Assembly: GCA_031459655.1 (NCBI GenBank)
Contig: JAVKID010000016.1
Coordinates: 1-34,968, forward strand
DNA: 34,968 bases
Direction: 5' to 3'
From: Fervidifonticultor_A octavus_A
GTDB taxonomy: Bacteria > Sysuimicrobiota > Sysuimicrobiia > Sysuimicrobiales > Humicultoraceae
Of this stretch, positions 25,578 through 32,507 are shown piece by piece. How positions within the stretch are numbered: the stretch's first letter is position 1; every line of letters begins with the position of its first letter. Below the pieces are notes generated by a model. That model ran no database searches. It saw only the letters and a program-made list of their open reading frames with translations, and was not told the origin of the DNA. The position numbers and the translations under genes are program-made.

Positions 25578-27040
25578 GCGCCGCCCTGATCTTCGAACTC
25601 AGCGTCCCGGGCCGCATCGCGGTCTCGCTGCCCGATCCCGACGTCCCGGAGGTCCCGCTGGAGGAAATCGTCGGCACCCACCTGCGCCGGGACCCGCCGG
25701 CGCTCCCGGAGGTCAGCGAGCCGGACCTGGTACGCCACTACACACGGCTCTCCCAGCGCAACTACGCCGTCGACGTGGGGTTCTACCCGCTGGGCTCGTG
25801 CACCATGAAGTACAATCCGAAGCTCAATGAGGATGCCGCGCGGTTGCCGGGGTTCGCGCGGCTGCACCCCAACACCCCCGTCGACCAGGCCCAGGGCGCC
25901 CTGGAACTGCTGTGGCACCTGGAGCGGATGCTGTGCGAGATCAGCGGGATGGACCGGGTGACGTTCCAGCCGTCGGCCGGCGCCCACGGCGAACTGACCA
26001 GCCTGATGATGATCCGTGCCTACCACGAAGATCGGGGCGAACGGCGGACGCGCGTGATCGTCCCCGACTCGGCCCACGGGACCAATCCGGCGTCGGCCGC
26101 CATGTGCGGGTTCCAGGTGGTCACCGTCCCCAGCGATGCCCGCGGGAACATCGACCGCGACGCGCTGCGCCGCGTGGCGGATACCAGCGTGGCGGCCCTG
26201 ATGCTGACCAATCCCAACACCCTGGGGCTGTTCGAGGAATCCGTGCTGGAGGTCGCTGAGATCATCCATGGATGCGGCGGGCTGATGTACCTGGACGGCG
26301 CGAATTTCAACGCGGTGCTGGGCATCACGCGGCCCGGGGACCAGGGATTCGATGTGATGCACATGAACGTCCACAAGACCTTCAGCACGCCCCACGGCGG
26401 GGGCGGGCCCGGCGCCGGGCCGGTGGCGGTGAAGCGCATCCTGGAGCCGTACCTGCCGGTGCCAACCGTCGAGCGCGTCGGCGACCGGTTCGTCCTGGAT
26501 GACGCGCGCCCCAAGTCCATCGGACGGCTGCGGGCCTTTGGCGGGAACTTCGGGGTCCTGGTCCGCGCCTACGCGTATCTGCGGTCCTACGGGCCCCAGT
26601 TGCGGCAGGTGTCCGAGGCCGCCGTGCTCAACGCCAACTACCTGCTGGCGAAGTTGCGGGAGCACTACGACCTGCCCTACGACCGGGTGTGCATGCACGA
26701 GTTCGTCCTCTCCGGCCGTCGGCAGAAGGTCCAGCACGGGGTGCGCACCCTCGATATCGCCAAACGCCTGCTGGACTACGGGTTCCACGCGCCGACGATC
26801 TACTTCCCCCTCATCGTGGACGAAGCCATCATGATCGAGCCGACCGAGACCGAGAGCCGGCAGACCCTGGATGCATTTGCCGAGGCGATGATCCGGGTGG
26901 CCGCGGAGTGCGCCACCGACCCCGAGGTGGTGCGGACCGCCCCTCACCGCACCGTGGTCGGCCGTCTCGACGAGGTGACCGCCGCGCGGAAGCCCAACCT
27001 GCGGTGGCGTCCCAGGCCGGGCGTGATGAGCCGCGCGTGA
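25574..27040 (+). CDS. gcvPB: Glycine dehydrogenase (decarboxylating) subunit 2
   Basis: This is the PLP-binding half of the split P protein, 488 residues. Clear motifs are 'DVGFYPLGSCTMKYNPK', 'FQPSAGAHGE' and 'DSAHGTNPASAAMCGF'. The PLP lysine is Lys268 in 'NVHKTFSTPHGGGGPGAGP'. The GTG start overlaps gcvPA by four bases. The frame upstream of this GTG is a shadow of gcvPA. The stop overlaps the ammonia-lyase start by three bases (GTGA). Confidence 0.97.
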   Translation: MSAALIFELSVPGRIAVSLPDPDVPEVPLEEIVGTHLRRDPPALPEVSEPDLVRHYTRLSQRNYAVDVGFYPLGSCTMKYNPKLNEDAARLPGFARLHPNTPVDQAQGALELLWHLERMLCEISGMDRVTFQPSAGAHGELTSLMMIRAYHEDRGERRTRVIVPDSAHGTNPASAAMCGFQVVTVPSDARGNIDRDALRRVADTSVAALMLTNPNTLGLFEESVLEVAEIIHGCGGLMYLDGANFNAVLGITRPGDQGFDVMHMNVHKTFSTPHGGGGPGAGPVAVKRILEPYLPVPTVERVGDRFVLDDARPKSIGRLRAFGGNFGVLVRAYAYLRSYGPQLRQVSEAAVLNANYLLAKLREHYDLPYDRVCMHEFVLSGRRQKVQHGVRTLDIAKRLLDYGFHAPTIYFPLIVDEAIMIEPTETESRQTLDAFAEAMIRVAAECATDPEVVRTAPHRTVVGRLDEVTAARKPNLRWRPRPGVMSRA

Positions 27041-27981
27041 CCGCGCTGCCCGACATCGACGACATCCGCGCCGCCGCCCGGCGGATCGAGGGGATCGCCC
27101 ACCGCACCCCGGTCGTCCCCTGGGAGGCAGCCGGAGGGTTGCTGCTGAAACTCGAGAGCCTGCAGCCCACCGGTGCCTTCAAGGTGCGGGGGGCGGCCAA
27201 CCACCTGCGGGTCATGGCGGGGCACATCCGCGGCGTCGTCACGGCATCCTCGGGGAACCACGGGCAGGCCGTCGCCTACGTGGCCGCGCGCCTGAGCATC
27301 CCGGCCGTCGTGGTCGTCCCTGAGACGGTCAACCCGGTGAAGGCGCAGGCGATCGAGGGGTACGGAGCCGAGTTGCACCGGTGCGGGACGACCATGGACG
27401 AGCGCCATGCCCTGGCGCAGCGTCTGGCGGCGGAACGCGGTCTGCACATGGTGCCGTCGTTCGACGACCCCCTGGTGATCGCCGGGCAGGGCACCTGCGG
27501 GCTGGAGATCGTCGAGCAGTGTGCTGATCTGGCCGCCGTAGTCGTGCCGGTGAGCGGCGGCGGGCTCATTTCGGGGGTGGCGCTGGCCGTCAAGGCGCTG
27601 CGTCCTGAGATCAGGGTCATCGGTGCCGAGCCGCAGCGCGTGGCCCGGTTTGCCGCCTCGCGGGCCGCAGGGACCAGGGTCGCGGTGTCCTCCGTGGACA
27701 CGGTGTGCGACGGGCTGCGGGTCCAGCGACCGGGCGTGCTGACCTGGGAGGCCGCATCCAAGGCGGTGGACGCCTTCGTGGCGGTGGGCGACGAGGCGGT
27801 GCTGGAGGCTGTCCGGCGCCTCTGTCTGGAGGCCCACCTGGTCGTTGAGCCCTCCGGGGCCATCGCGGTGGCTGCCCTGCTGTCGGGAATGGTTCCGGAG
27901 CGCCCGGCGCTGGCGGTCGTCAGTGGCGGGAACCTGGATCCGGCGCTCCTTTCCGTTCTCTTGAGCCGTCCGGCCGCGTGA
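27037..27981 (+). CDS. Threonine/serine ammonia-lyase (PLP fold type II)
   Basis: This 314-residue enzyme of the threonine dehydratase family has the PLP lysine Lys49 in 'LQPTGAFKVRGAANH'. It also has 'SSGNHGQAVAYVAARL' and the phosphate loop 'SGGGLISGVAL'. It lacks the C-terminal ACT regulatory domain of biosynthetic IlvA, so it resembles the catabolic TdcB form or a serine dehydratase/racemase. Which substrate it prefers cannot be read from the sequence. Its GTGA overlap with gcvPB suggests it supplies or drains the glycine/serine pool. GTG 27037 avoids 116 residues of gcvPB shadow. Confidence 0.88.
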   Translation: MTALPDIDDIRAAARRIEGIAHRTPVVPWEAAGGLLLKLESLQPTGAFKVRGAANHLRVMAGHIRGVVTASSGNHGQAVAYVAARLSIPAVVVVPETVNPVKAQAIEGYGAELHRCGTTMDERHALAQRLAAERGLHMVPSFDDPLVIAGQGTCGLEIVEQCADLAAVVVPVSGGGLISGVALAVKALRPEIRVIGAEPQRVARFAASRAAGTRVAVSSVDTVCDGLRVQRPGVLTWEAASKAVDAFVAVGDEAVLEAVRRLCLEAHLVVEPSGAIAVAALLSGMVPERPALAVVSGGNLDPALLSVLLSRPAA

Positions 27982-28042
27982 GAGAGAGCCCGGCGGTGTT
28001 TTGAAGGGATAACCCCGCAGTTTCTGGCGTTCCCACCGATAT

Positions 28043-28056
28043 CGTACAAATGTTCG
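28043..28056. promoter_or_regulatory. LexA operator, upstream copy
   Basis: CGTACAAATGTTCG has the CG-AAC-N4-GTTCG-like SOS-box pattern with one mismatch in the left arm. The flanking GTTCGCTATTCTC repeats 35 bases further on. Confidence 0.6.
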
Positions 28057-28069
28057 CTATTCTCTGGCC

Positions 28070-28098
28070 TTGATATGCGTACATTTGTTCGCTATTCT
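28070..28098 (+). promoter_or_regulatory. lexA promoter
   Basis: TTGATA (28070-28075) matches the -35 consensus at five of six positions. TATTCT (28093-28098) follows after 17 bases. The second SOS box fills the spacer, so LexA binding would block polymerase. The start would be at about 28105, just before the GAGGAG site of lexA. Confidence 0.65.
28078..28091. promoter_or_regulatory. LexA operator, promoter-proximal copy
   Basis: CGTACATTTGTTCG has the same arms as the upstream operator and lies 35 bases from it, start to start. It lies entirely between the -35 and -10 elements. Confidence 0.7.
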
Positions 28099-28117
28099 CG
28101 GGAATGAGGAGCGCCTG

Positions 28118-28747
28118 ATGAAGGAGCCGTTGACGCTACGCCAGCAGCAGATCCTGGACCACGTCGTCCGGAGCATTCGGAGCACCGGCATCGTGCCCTC
28201 GGTCCGCGAGATCGGGATCGCCCTGGGGATGCGCTCGCCTTCCACGGTCCACCAGCACCTGGCCGCCCTGGCCCGCAAGGGATATCTCCGGAGAGACGGC
28301 GAGCGGATGCGGGTCCTGGAGATCACCGACCGCAGCGCGCTCCACCACGACGACGAGGTGGTCTCGCTCCCCCTGGTCGGCCGCGTATCGGCCGGCGTGC
28401 CGGTCCTGGCCGACGAGCACATCGAGGAGATGATTCCGGTTCCCAGGCGCTTCGTCGGCTGGAGCGACGAGAGTTTCCTGCTGACCGTGCGCGGGGACAG
28501 CATGATCGGGGCCGGGATCTTCGACGGCGATCTGGTCATCGTTCGCTGCCAGCCCACCGCGGATCCCGGCGACATCGTCGTGGCCCTCCAGGGCGCCGAG
28601 GCCACCGTCAAGCGGCTGGCCGTCGCAGACGGGCGACCGTGTCTGTGCGCCGAGAATCCGGCCTACGCGCCTATCCGCGGCGACTTCGAGGTCATCGGCA
28701 AGGTGGTGGGGTTGCTGCGACGCTATCCGTTGGAGGTCCGGGTGTGA
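28118..28747 (+). CDS. lexA: SOS-response repressor LexA
   Basis: LexA represses DNA-damage genes and cleaves itself when RecA is activated. The 209-residue protein has an N-terminal winged helix ('LTLRQQQILDHVVRSIRSTG', 'SPSTVHQHLAALARKGYL'). The autocleavage bond Ala102-Gly103 is in 'VSAGVPVLA', and the catalytic dyad is Ser128 ('RGDSMIGAGI') and Lys165 ('EATVKRLA'). ATG 28118 follows GAGGAG, and an earlier in-frame TTG at 28070 lies inside the promoter. Two operators upstream indicate autoregulation. The stop overlaps the start of a tiny membrane-protein gene. Confidence 0.96.
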   Translation: MKEPLTLRQQQILDHVVRSIRSTGIVPSVREIGIALGMRSPSTVHQHLAALARKGYLRRDGERMRVLEITDRSALHHDDEVVSLPLVGRVSAGVPVLADEHIEEMIPVPRRFVGWSDESFLLTVRGDSMIGAGIFDGDLVIVRCQPTADPGDIVVALQGAEATVKRLAVADGRPCLCAENPAYAPIRGDFEVIGKVVGLLRRYPLEVRV

Positions 28748-28851
28748 TCCTGTGGGACCGGTTCTCCGACGACCGCCGGGCGATCAGGCTGAAGGTCCTG
28801 ATTCTGACCGCCTGTCTGGTGGCGACTGCCCTGCTGGAGGGGGCCTGGTAG
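28744..28851 (+). CDS. Small single-pass membrane protein coupled to lexA (35 residues)
   Basis: This frame starts at GTG 28744, in a GTGA overlap with the lexA stop, and ends TAG 28849-28851. Its N-terminal half is charged ('DRFSDDRRAIRLK'), followed by one membrane segment, residues about 17-32 ('LKVLILTACLVATALL'). No homologue is recognised. Known SOS operons often carry a division inhibitor next to lexA (YneA in Bacillus), and Caulobacter SidA is a tiny SOS-induced membrane protein. A similar role here is a hypothesis only. Tight coupling on both sides argues that it is translated. Confidence 0.6.
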   Translation: MILWDRFSDDRRAIRLKVLILTACLVATALLEGAW

Positions 28852-29297
28852 TGCGCACGCTGCGCCTTGCGACCGCATCGCGTGCGGGACCCGGCCGGCA
28901 CGCGGTGTGCGCGGCGGCCCTCCGGTGGGAGGACGGCGCCGGACGGCGCGTGGTGATCCGGCGGCTGCGCGGCGGCGATCCGGTCCCGCCCGCCTACAGG
29001 GCGGTCCTACTCGCCCTGGGCGAAGCCCGACGGCTGCGTGCGCGGGCGGTGGTCGTGGGAGTCGACGATGCCGACGTGGCCGCCCAGATCGCGGGCCGCT
29101 CGGCGGTTCCGGTCCAGGCGCTTGGCGGCTACCTCCAGGTGCGTGCGCTGCTCAACGTCTTCCGGTCCGCCGAGATCCTGTATCTGACCCCGGCCTGCGA
29201 CCCCGACGCGGCCGCGGCCGCATCGCGCGTGGGGGCCCGGGCACGTTCGGGTCAGCCCTCCTGCACCGACCTGCCCCTCTGGGCGGCCGCGTCGTGA
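28851..29297 (+). CDS. RNase HI-like protein with degraded catalytic site
   Basis: This frame starts at GTG 28851, sharing one base with the preceding stop, and encodes 148 residues. The pattern follows RNase HI. 'ATASRAGPG' aligns with the usual DGASRGNPG, so the first catalytic Asp is replaced by Ala. 'PAYRAVLLALGEARRL' aligns with AEYRALI..., so the catalytic Glu is replaced by Ala. 'VVGVDDADVAAQIAG' keeps the third Asp. The C-terminal acid is uncertain. It is therefore probably a non-catalytic RNase H fold, perhaps a nucleic-acid binder. The assignment is by eye and may be wrong. It is the third gene of the lexA unit. Confidence 0.6.
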   Translation: MRTLRLATASRAGPGRHAVCAAALRWEDGAGRRVVIRRLRGGDPVPPAYRAVLLALGEARRLRARAVVVGVDDADVAAQIAGRSAVPVQALGGYLQVRALLNVFRSAEILYLTPACDPDAAAAASRVGARARSGQPSCTDLPLWAAAS

Positions 29298-29383
29298 GCG
29301 GGACCGGCGGGCCGGCCCGGCCCTGAATCGACCCGCAGGGCACGGCCGGGCGGTCGCAGAACCAGTGGCTGGATCACAGCTTC

Positions 29384-29908
29384 ATGGCTCAGACGCCCGC
29401 GGACATCCACTTCGCCCAAGGGGAACGCCACCTGGAGGCCGGCGAGTGGGCCGAGGCCGAGGCCGCCTTCCGCCGTGTGATCGAGGCCGGCCCGCCTTCG
29501 GCCACTGCCCACAGCAAGCTCGGGGTGGCCCTGGCCCACCAACGCCGTCTCGCCGAGGCCGAGCAGGCCTTTGTGCGCGCAGTGACGTTGGATCCCGCAC
29601 ATGCCCCGGCGTGGAGCAACCTGGGCAACGTCTACCGCGAGACCGGGAGGCTGGAGGAAGCCCTCCAGGCCTATCAGCGGGCGATCGCCGCGGATCCCGA
29701 CTACTGGATCGCCCACCAGAACCTCGGCGGGCTGTACAAACAGCTGGGACGTACCGGCGAGGCCATCGCGGCCATGAAGAAGGCCACGCGGCTGGCCGCA
29801 CGGGCTCCCGTCCGGCGGCACCGGGAGGCCGGCGAGAGCCGCCGCATCGGCTGCCTGGGCGGGGCCGCGGCGTTCCTGGTCCTGCTGGCCGCGGCCCTGG
29901 CGCTCTAG
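29384..29908 (+). CDS. Tail-anchored TPR protein
   Basis: This 174-residue protein carries four tetratricopeptide repeats at about residues 7-36, 41-70, 75-104 and 109-138 (for example 'AWSNLGNVYRETGRLEEALQAY'). A basic linker follows, and then one C-terminal membrane segment, residues about 156-174. The TPR array would face the cytoplasm and bind partner proteins at the membrane. The partner is unknown. It lies 86 bases after the RNase H-like gene. That gap holds a 12-base palindrome CGGGCCGGCCCG (29308-29319) and no clear promoter. Confidence 0.85.
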   Translation: MAQTPADIHFAQGERHLEAGEWAEAEAAFRRVIEAGPPSATAHSKLGVALAHQRRLAEAEQAFVRAVTLDPAHAPAWSNLGNVYRETGRLEEALQAYQRAIAADPDYWIAHQNLGGLYKQLGRTGEAIAAMKKATRLAARAPVRRHREAGESRRIGCLGGAAAFLVLLAAALAL

Positions 29909-29924
29909 CGCAGGTCTCTGCCCG

Positions 29925-30470
29925 CTACGGCAGCGTGACCTGGGCCGACGCGATGGTGGACGTTATCGCGACGGCTCCCGGCGGGATCGTCACGTGCCCG
30001 CCTCGGACCAGCGCGCCGGCGGCCACCCCGATCGGGCCCAGGAGGATGAGGCCGGCCACGCCGGCGCCCGCGGCCCCGGCGGTGTCCCGGGCTTCCCGCA
30101 GGTTGTCCGGGGTCACGTCGATCGGGGCGAGCCTGATGGGGAGGCCGTCTGCGGCCACCACCTGGACAAAGGCGATGTGCACGCGGGCGTTCCGCCCGAA
30201 GATTCCCGGCGGCGTCACGGAGACAACCAGGCCCTCCGCGGTCGAGCCCTTCCTGATGACGGCGTGGCGCTCGATCAGGACGTCGGAGGCTACGGTGAAG
30301 GCCACCGCCTCGCCCTCTCGGACGGTACTGGAGTCCACGCGCGTCACGAAGGCCAGGGGAACCTGGGTCCCAGCCGGAAGCTGGACCCGCGTCTGGGCGT
30401 AGCCCAGCGGGGCGAGGGTCAGGCAGAGGGCGAGGGCTGCGGGCAGCAGCGTCTTCAGGGGTCGCGTCAT
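29925..30470 (-). CDS. Secreted protein of unknown function
   Basis: The ATG at 30470 gives a signal peptide of about 25 residues ending 'LGYAQ'. The mature part is about 155 residues, with beta-rich sequence ('LPAGTQVPLAFVTRVDSSTVREGEAVAFTVASDV'-type pattern). A Gly/Ala-rich hydrophobic stretch (about 135-160) and 'VTIPPGAVAITSTIASA' at the C terminus complete it. An upstream in-frame start near 30863 would run through trxA on the other strand and is not credible. This pattern is seen in many uncharacterised exported proteins of environmental bacteria. No function can be given. Confidence 0.75.
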   Translation of the reverse strand: MTRPLKTLLPAALALCLTLAPLGYAQTRVQLPAGTQVPLAFVTRVDSSTVREGEAVAFTVASDVLIERHAVIRKGSTAEGLVVSVTPPGIFGRNARVHIAFVQVVAADGLPIRLAPIDVTPDNLREARDTAGAAGAGVAGLILLGPIGVAAGALVRGGHVTIPPGAVAITSTIASAQVTLP

Positions 30471-30620
30471 GGTGTCTCCCTCCAGGGCGTGATGGTCTTC
30501 GACGTTCGGTGGTGGGACTGACGCTGCGTTCATCGGGGAATGGAATACGGCGCCCGACGCCCGGAAGCCTTCATCCCGACTCCGCCACGGGCTGCCCGAC
30601 GAGTGCGGGATTGCATGCGA

Positions 30621-30649
30621 TTGACGCGCTGGCGGGAATACCCTAGTGT
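30621..30649 (+). promoter_or_regulatory. trxA promoter
   Basis: TTGACG (30621-30626, five of six to consensus) is followed after 17 bases by TAGTGT (30644-30649, three of six). The start would be near 30656 and the leader about 58 bases. It lies in the 243-base divergent gap between the secreted-protein gene and trxA. The rest of that gap shows no other feature. Confidence 0.5.
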
Positions 30650-30665
30650 GGGGGTCGGTTATTGT

Positions 30666-30689
30666 ACCCGGCGGCGACGTCCGCCGGGT
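30666..30689 (+). promoter_or_regulatory. Hairpin in the trxA leader
   Basis: ACCCGGCGG (30666-30674) and CCGCCGGGT (30681-30689) make a perfect nine-base-pair stem with a CGACGT loop. The GGAGGAG ribosome site begins about nine bases later. It lies within the predicted 5' leader and could protect the mRNA or control translation. Confidence 0.6.
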
Positions 30690-30713
30690 TGTGTCTGAAG
30701 GAGGAGCAAGGGA

Positions 30714-31052
30714 ATGGCCAAACCGATCGCCGTGACGGAACAGACGTTCGAGGAGGAAGTGCTCAAGGCCGACGTGCCGGTCCTGGTGGATTTCTGGGCG
30801 GCGTGGTGCGGCCCGTGCCGGCTGATTGCGCCCATTGTGGAGGAGTTCGCCGCAGAGTACCACGGACGGATGAAGGTCGCGAAGGTGGATGTCGACGACA
30901 ATCAGACCCTCGCCATGCGGTACCAGATCATGAGCATTCCGACCCTGGGAGTGTTCAGGGGCGGCCAGATGGTGGAGCGGATCGTGGGCTACATGCCCAA
31001 GCCCGAGCTGAAGCGCCGTGTGGAGGGCGCGCTGCAGGCGCAGGCGCGCTAG
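30714..31052 (+). CDS. trxA: Thioredoxin
   Basis: Thioredoxin is a 112-residue thiol-disulfide carrier. The active site is Trp31-Cys32-Gly33-Pro34-Cys35 in 'DFWAAWCGPCR', and the cis-proline is in 'MSIPTLGVF'. It has no signal peptide, so it is cytoplasmic. A strong GGAGGAG site precedes the ATG. Its partner reductase trxB ends 12 bases away on the opposite strand. Confidence 0.97.
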   Translation: MAKPIAVTEQTFEEEVLKADVPVLVDFWAAWCGPCRLIAPIVEEFAAEYHGRMKVAKVDVDDNQTLAMRYQIMSIPTLGVFRGGQMVERIVGYMPKPELKRRVEGALQAQAR

Positions 31053-31064
31053 GCCGCCCGAGCC

Positions 31065-31985
31065 TCACGGTTCCTGTCCCTGCAGCCAGCGTTCGGCATC
31101 CATGGCCGCCATGCAGCCGAATCCGGCGGCGGTGACCGCCTGCCGGTAGGTGTGGTCGTGTACGTCGCCGGCAGCGAAGACGCCCTCGATGCTGGTGTGG
31201 GACCGCTCGCGCAGTCTGATGTAGCCCTGTTCGTCCAGTTCGAGTTGCCCTTTGAAGAGCGCGGTGTTGGGGATGTGCCCGATGGCGACGAAGACACCGT
31301 CGACCGGCCGTTCCCTGCGCTCCTGGGTTTTCAGGTTCATCAGCCGCACGCCGCTGACGACGCCGTCGCCCAAGATGTCCTCCACGACCGTATCCCAGAT
31401 GAAGCCGATCCTGGCGTGCGCGAAAGCCCGTTGTTGCATGATCTTGCTGGCGCGGAGCCGGTCGCGGCGGTGCACGACTGTGACGGACTTCGCCAGGTTC
31501 GCCAGGTAGAGCGCTTCCTCTAAGGCTGAATCCCCGCCGCCGACGACGATGACGTCGCGGTTGCGGAAGAAGAACCCGTCGCAAGTCGCGCAGGTCGAGA
31601 CGCCGCGGCCCATGAACCGCTGCTCGCCGGGGATCCCGAGCAGCCTGGCTGAGGCCCCGGTGGCGACGATCACGGCGCGGGCCTCGAGGCGATGCCCTGA
31701 CTGCGTGGTGATCTCGAACGGCCGCTGGCGGAAGTTGACCGCGACGGCGTCCTCGGTGATGAACTCGACGCCGACCCGTTCCGCCTGCTTGCGCATGGCC
31801 TGCATGAGAGCCGGCCCCATGATGCCGTCCTCGAAGCCTGGGTAGTTCTCGACCAGGGTGGTTAGCATGAGCTGACCGCCAGCCTCGGCGCCTTCGACCA
31901 CCAGTGGTGCCAGGTTGGCGCGGGCGGCGTAGATAGCGGCGGTCAATCCCGCCGGGCCTCCGCCGAGGATGACGATATGCCGCAT
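31065..31985 (-). CDS. trxB: Thioredoxin reductase (NADPH)
   Basis: TrxB is the FAD enzyme that reduces thioredoxin with NADPH. The 306-residue protein has the FAD loop 'ILGGGPAGLTAAIYAAR', the redox pair Cys132-Cys135 in 'STCATCDG' and the NADPH-binding 'VVGGGDSALEEALYL', with 'HRRDRLRA' typical of NADPH use. The C-terminal 'GVFAAGDVHDHTYRQAVTAAGFGCMAA' is also standard. ATG 31985 has AGGAGGGA six bases upstream. The longer frame to 32252 is leader. Confidence 0.97.
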   Translation of the reverse strand: MRHIVILGGGPAGLTAAIYAARANLAPLVVEGAEAGGQLMLTTLVENYPGFEDGIMGPALMQAMRKQAERVGVEFITEDAVAVNFRQRPFEITTQSGHRLEARAVIVATGASARLLGIPGEQRFMGRGVSTCATCDGFFFRNRDVIVVGGGDSALEEALYLANLAKSVTVVHRRDRLRASKIMQQRAFAHARIGFIWDTVVEDILGDGVVSGVRLMNLKTQERRERPVDGVFVAIGHIPNTALFKGQLELDEQGYIRLRERSHTSIEGVFAAGDVHDHTYRQAVTAAGFGCMAAMDAERWLQGQEP

Positions 31986-32284
31986 GGATCTTCCCTCCTG
32001 GCCGATCTCTGATCGGTTTTCTCCACCCTTCAGATGGAAACCAAGCGGTATAGGCACGGTATTCCGCCGCCGAAAGCGGCCGCCTGCTGTCTGTGTCCAA
32101 AAGGAGGGGACCCTTCTCACCGTCGGGAGGAGGTCTCCTCCCTCTTCAGGAGGCGTCGCGTATCCATCAGGCGCGCGTGAGAACTTTGTTCCTGCGGGCG
32201 ATGGACATGGCGCTCCTCCCATTGCTAGACCTGTAGTGGACTCCGTGAGCACGCTGTTATCCCTCTCTGGCGCGAGGCCATGAA
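31986..32284. other. trxB leader and intergenic region
   Basis: There is no gene in these 299 bases. A small stem (CCGATC/GATCGG, 32002-32016) sits just before the trxB ribosome site on the minus strand. Followed on the plus strand by TTTT, it could also act as a weak terminator for transcripts running antisense through trxB. At 32125-32142 there is a perfect 18-base palindromic run GGGAGGAG-GT-CTCCTCCC. At 32181-32191 there is a dyad GAAC-TTT-GTTC. A clear promoter for the downstream plus-strand genes was not found. Confidence 0.5.
32125..32142. repeat. 18-base inverted repeat
   Basis: GGGAGGAG, a two-base centre GT, then CTCCTCCC. The arms are perfect complements. It lies between trxB and the export locus and may be a regulator site. 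Confidence 0.5.
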
Positions 32285-32491
32285 TTGACTGAACAGCAGA
32301 TCACTGTCAGGGCCCGCGACTGCGGGGAGGCGTCGTATCGTGTGCTTTCTATTGGCGAGGTGTTGATCCACAGCGGGCGGGAGTGGACGGTCGTGGGGCT
32401 CTTCATGGGCGCAGACCCCACAACGGGCGAACTCGAGGAGTACCTGATCCTTGAAGGGTCGGGGACCGAAGAGAGGGTGCGGGCGGACTGA
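32285..32491 (+). CDS. Small hypothetical protein at the head of the export locus
   Basis: This 68-residue frame starts at TTG 32285 with a GAGG nine bases upstream. It looks mostly beta-stranded and acidic at the end ('SYRVLSIGEVLIHSGREWTVVGLFM', 'EEYLILEGSGTEERVRAD'), and has no membrane segment. No family is recognised. It ends 16 bases before the Wza-like gene and could be a regulator or an accessory of the polysaccharide locus. The codon pattern is in line with its neighbours. Confidence 0.55.
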   Translation: MTEQQITVRARDCGEASYRVLSIGEVLIHSGREWTVVGLFMGADPTTGELEEYLILEGSGTEERVRAD

Positions 32492-32507
32492 CAGGGGGGT
32501 GAAGGCG

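Noticed and set aside
29298..29383. GC-rich palindrome as a terminator of the lexA unit
   Set aside because: No T-run follows and the stem is a simple GC palindrome.
31990..32160. T-box-like sequence (AGGGTGG) on the minus strand upstream of trxB
   Set aside because: The full T-box motif and specifier stem are missing and the downstream gene is not amino-acid related.
32181..32191. GAACTTTGTTC as a LexA box
   Set aside because: The arms are three bases apart instead of four and it does not match the two operators before lexA.
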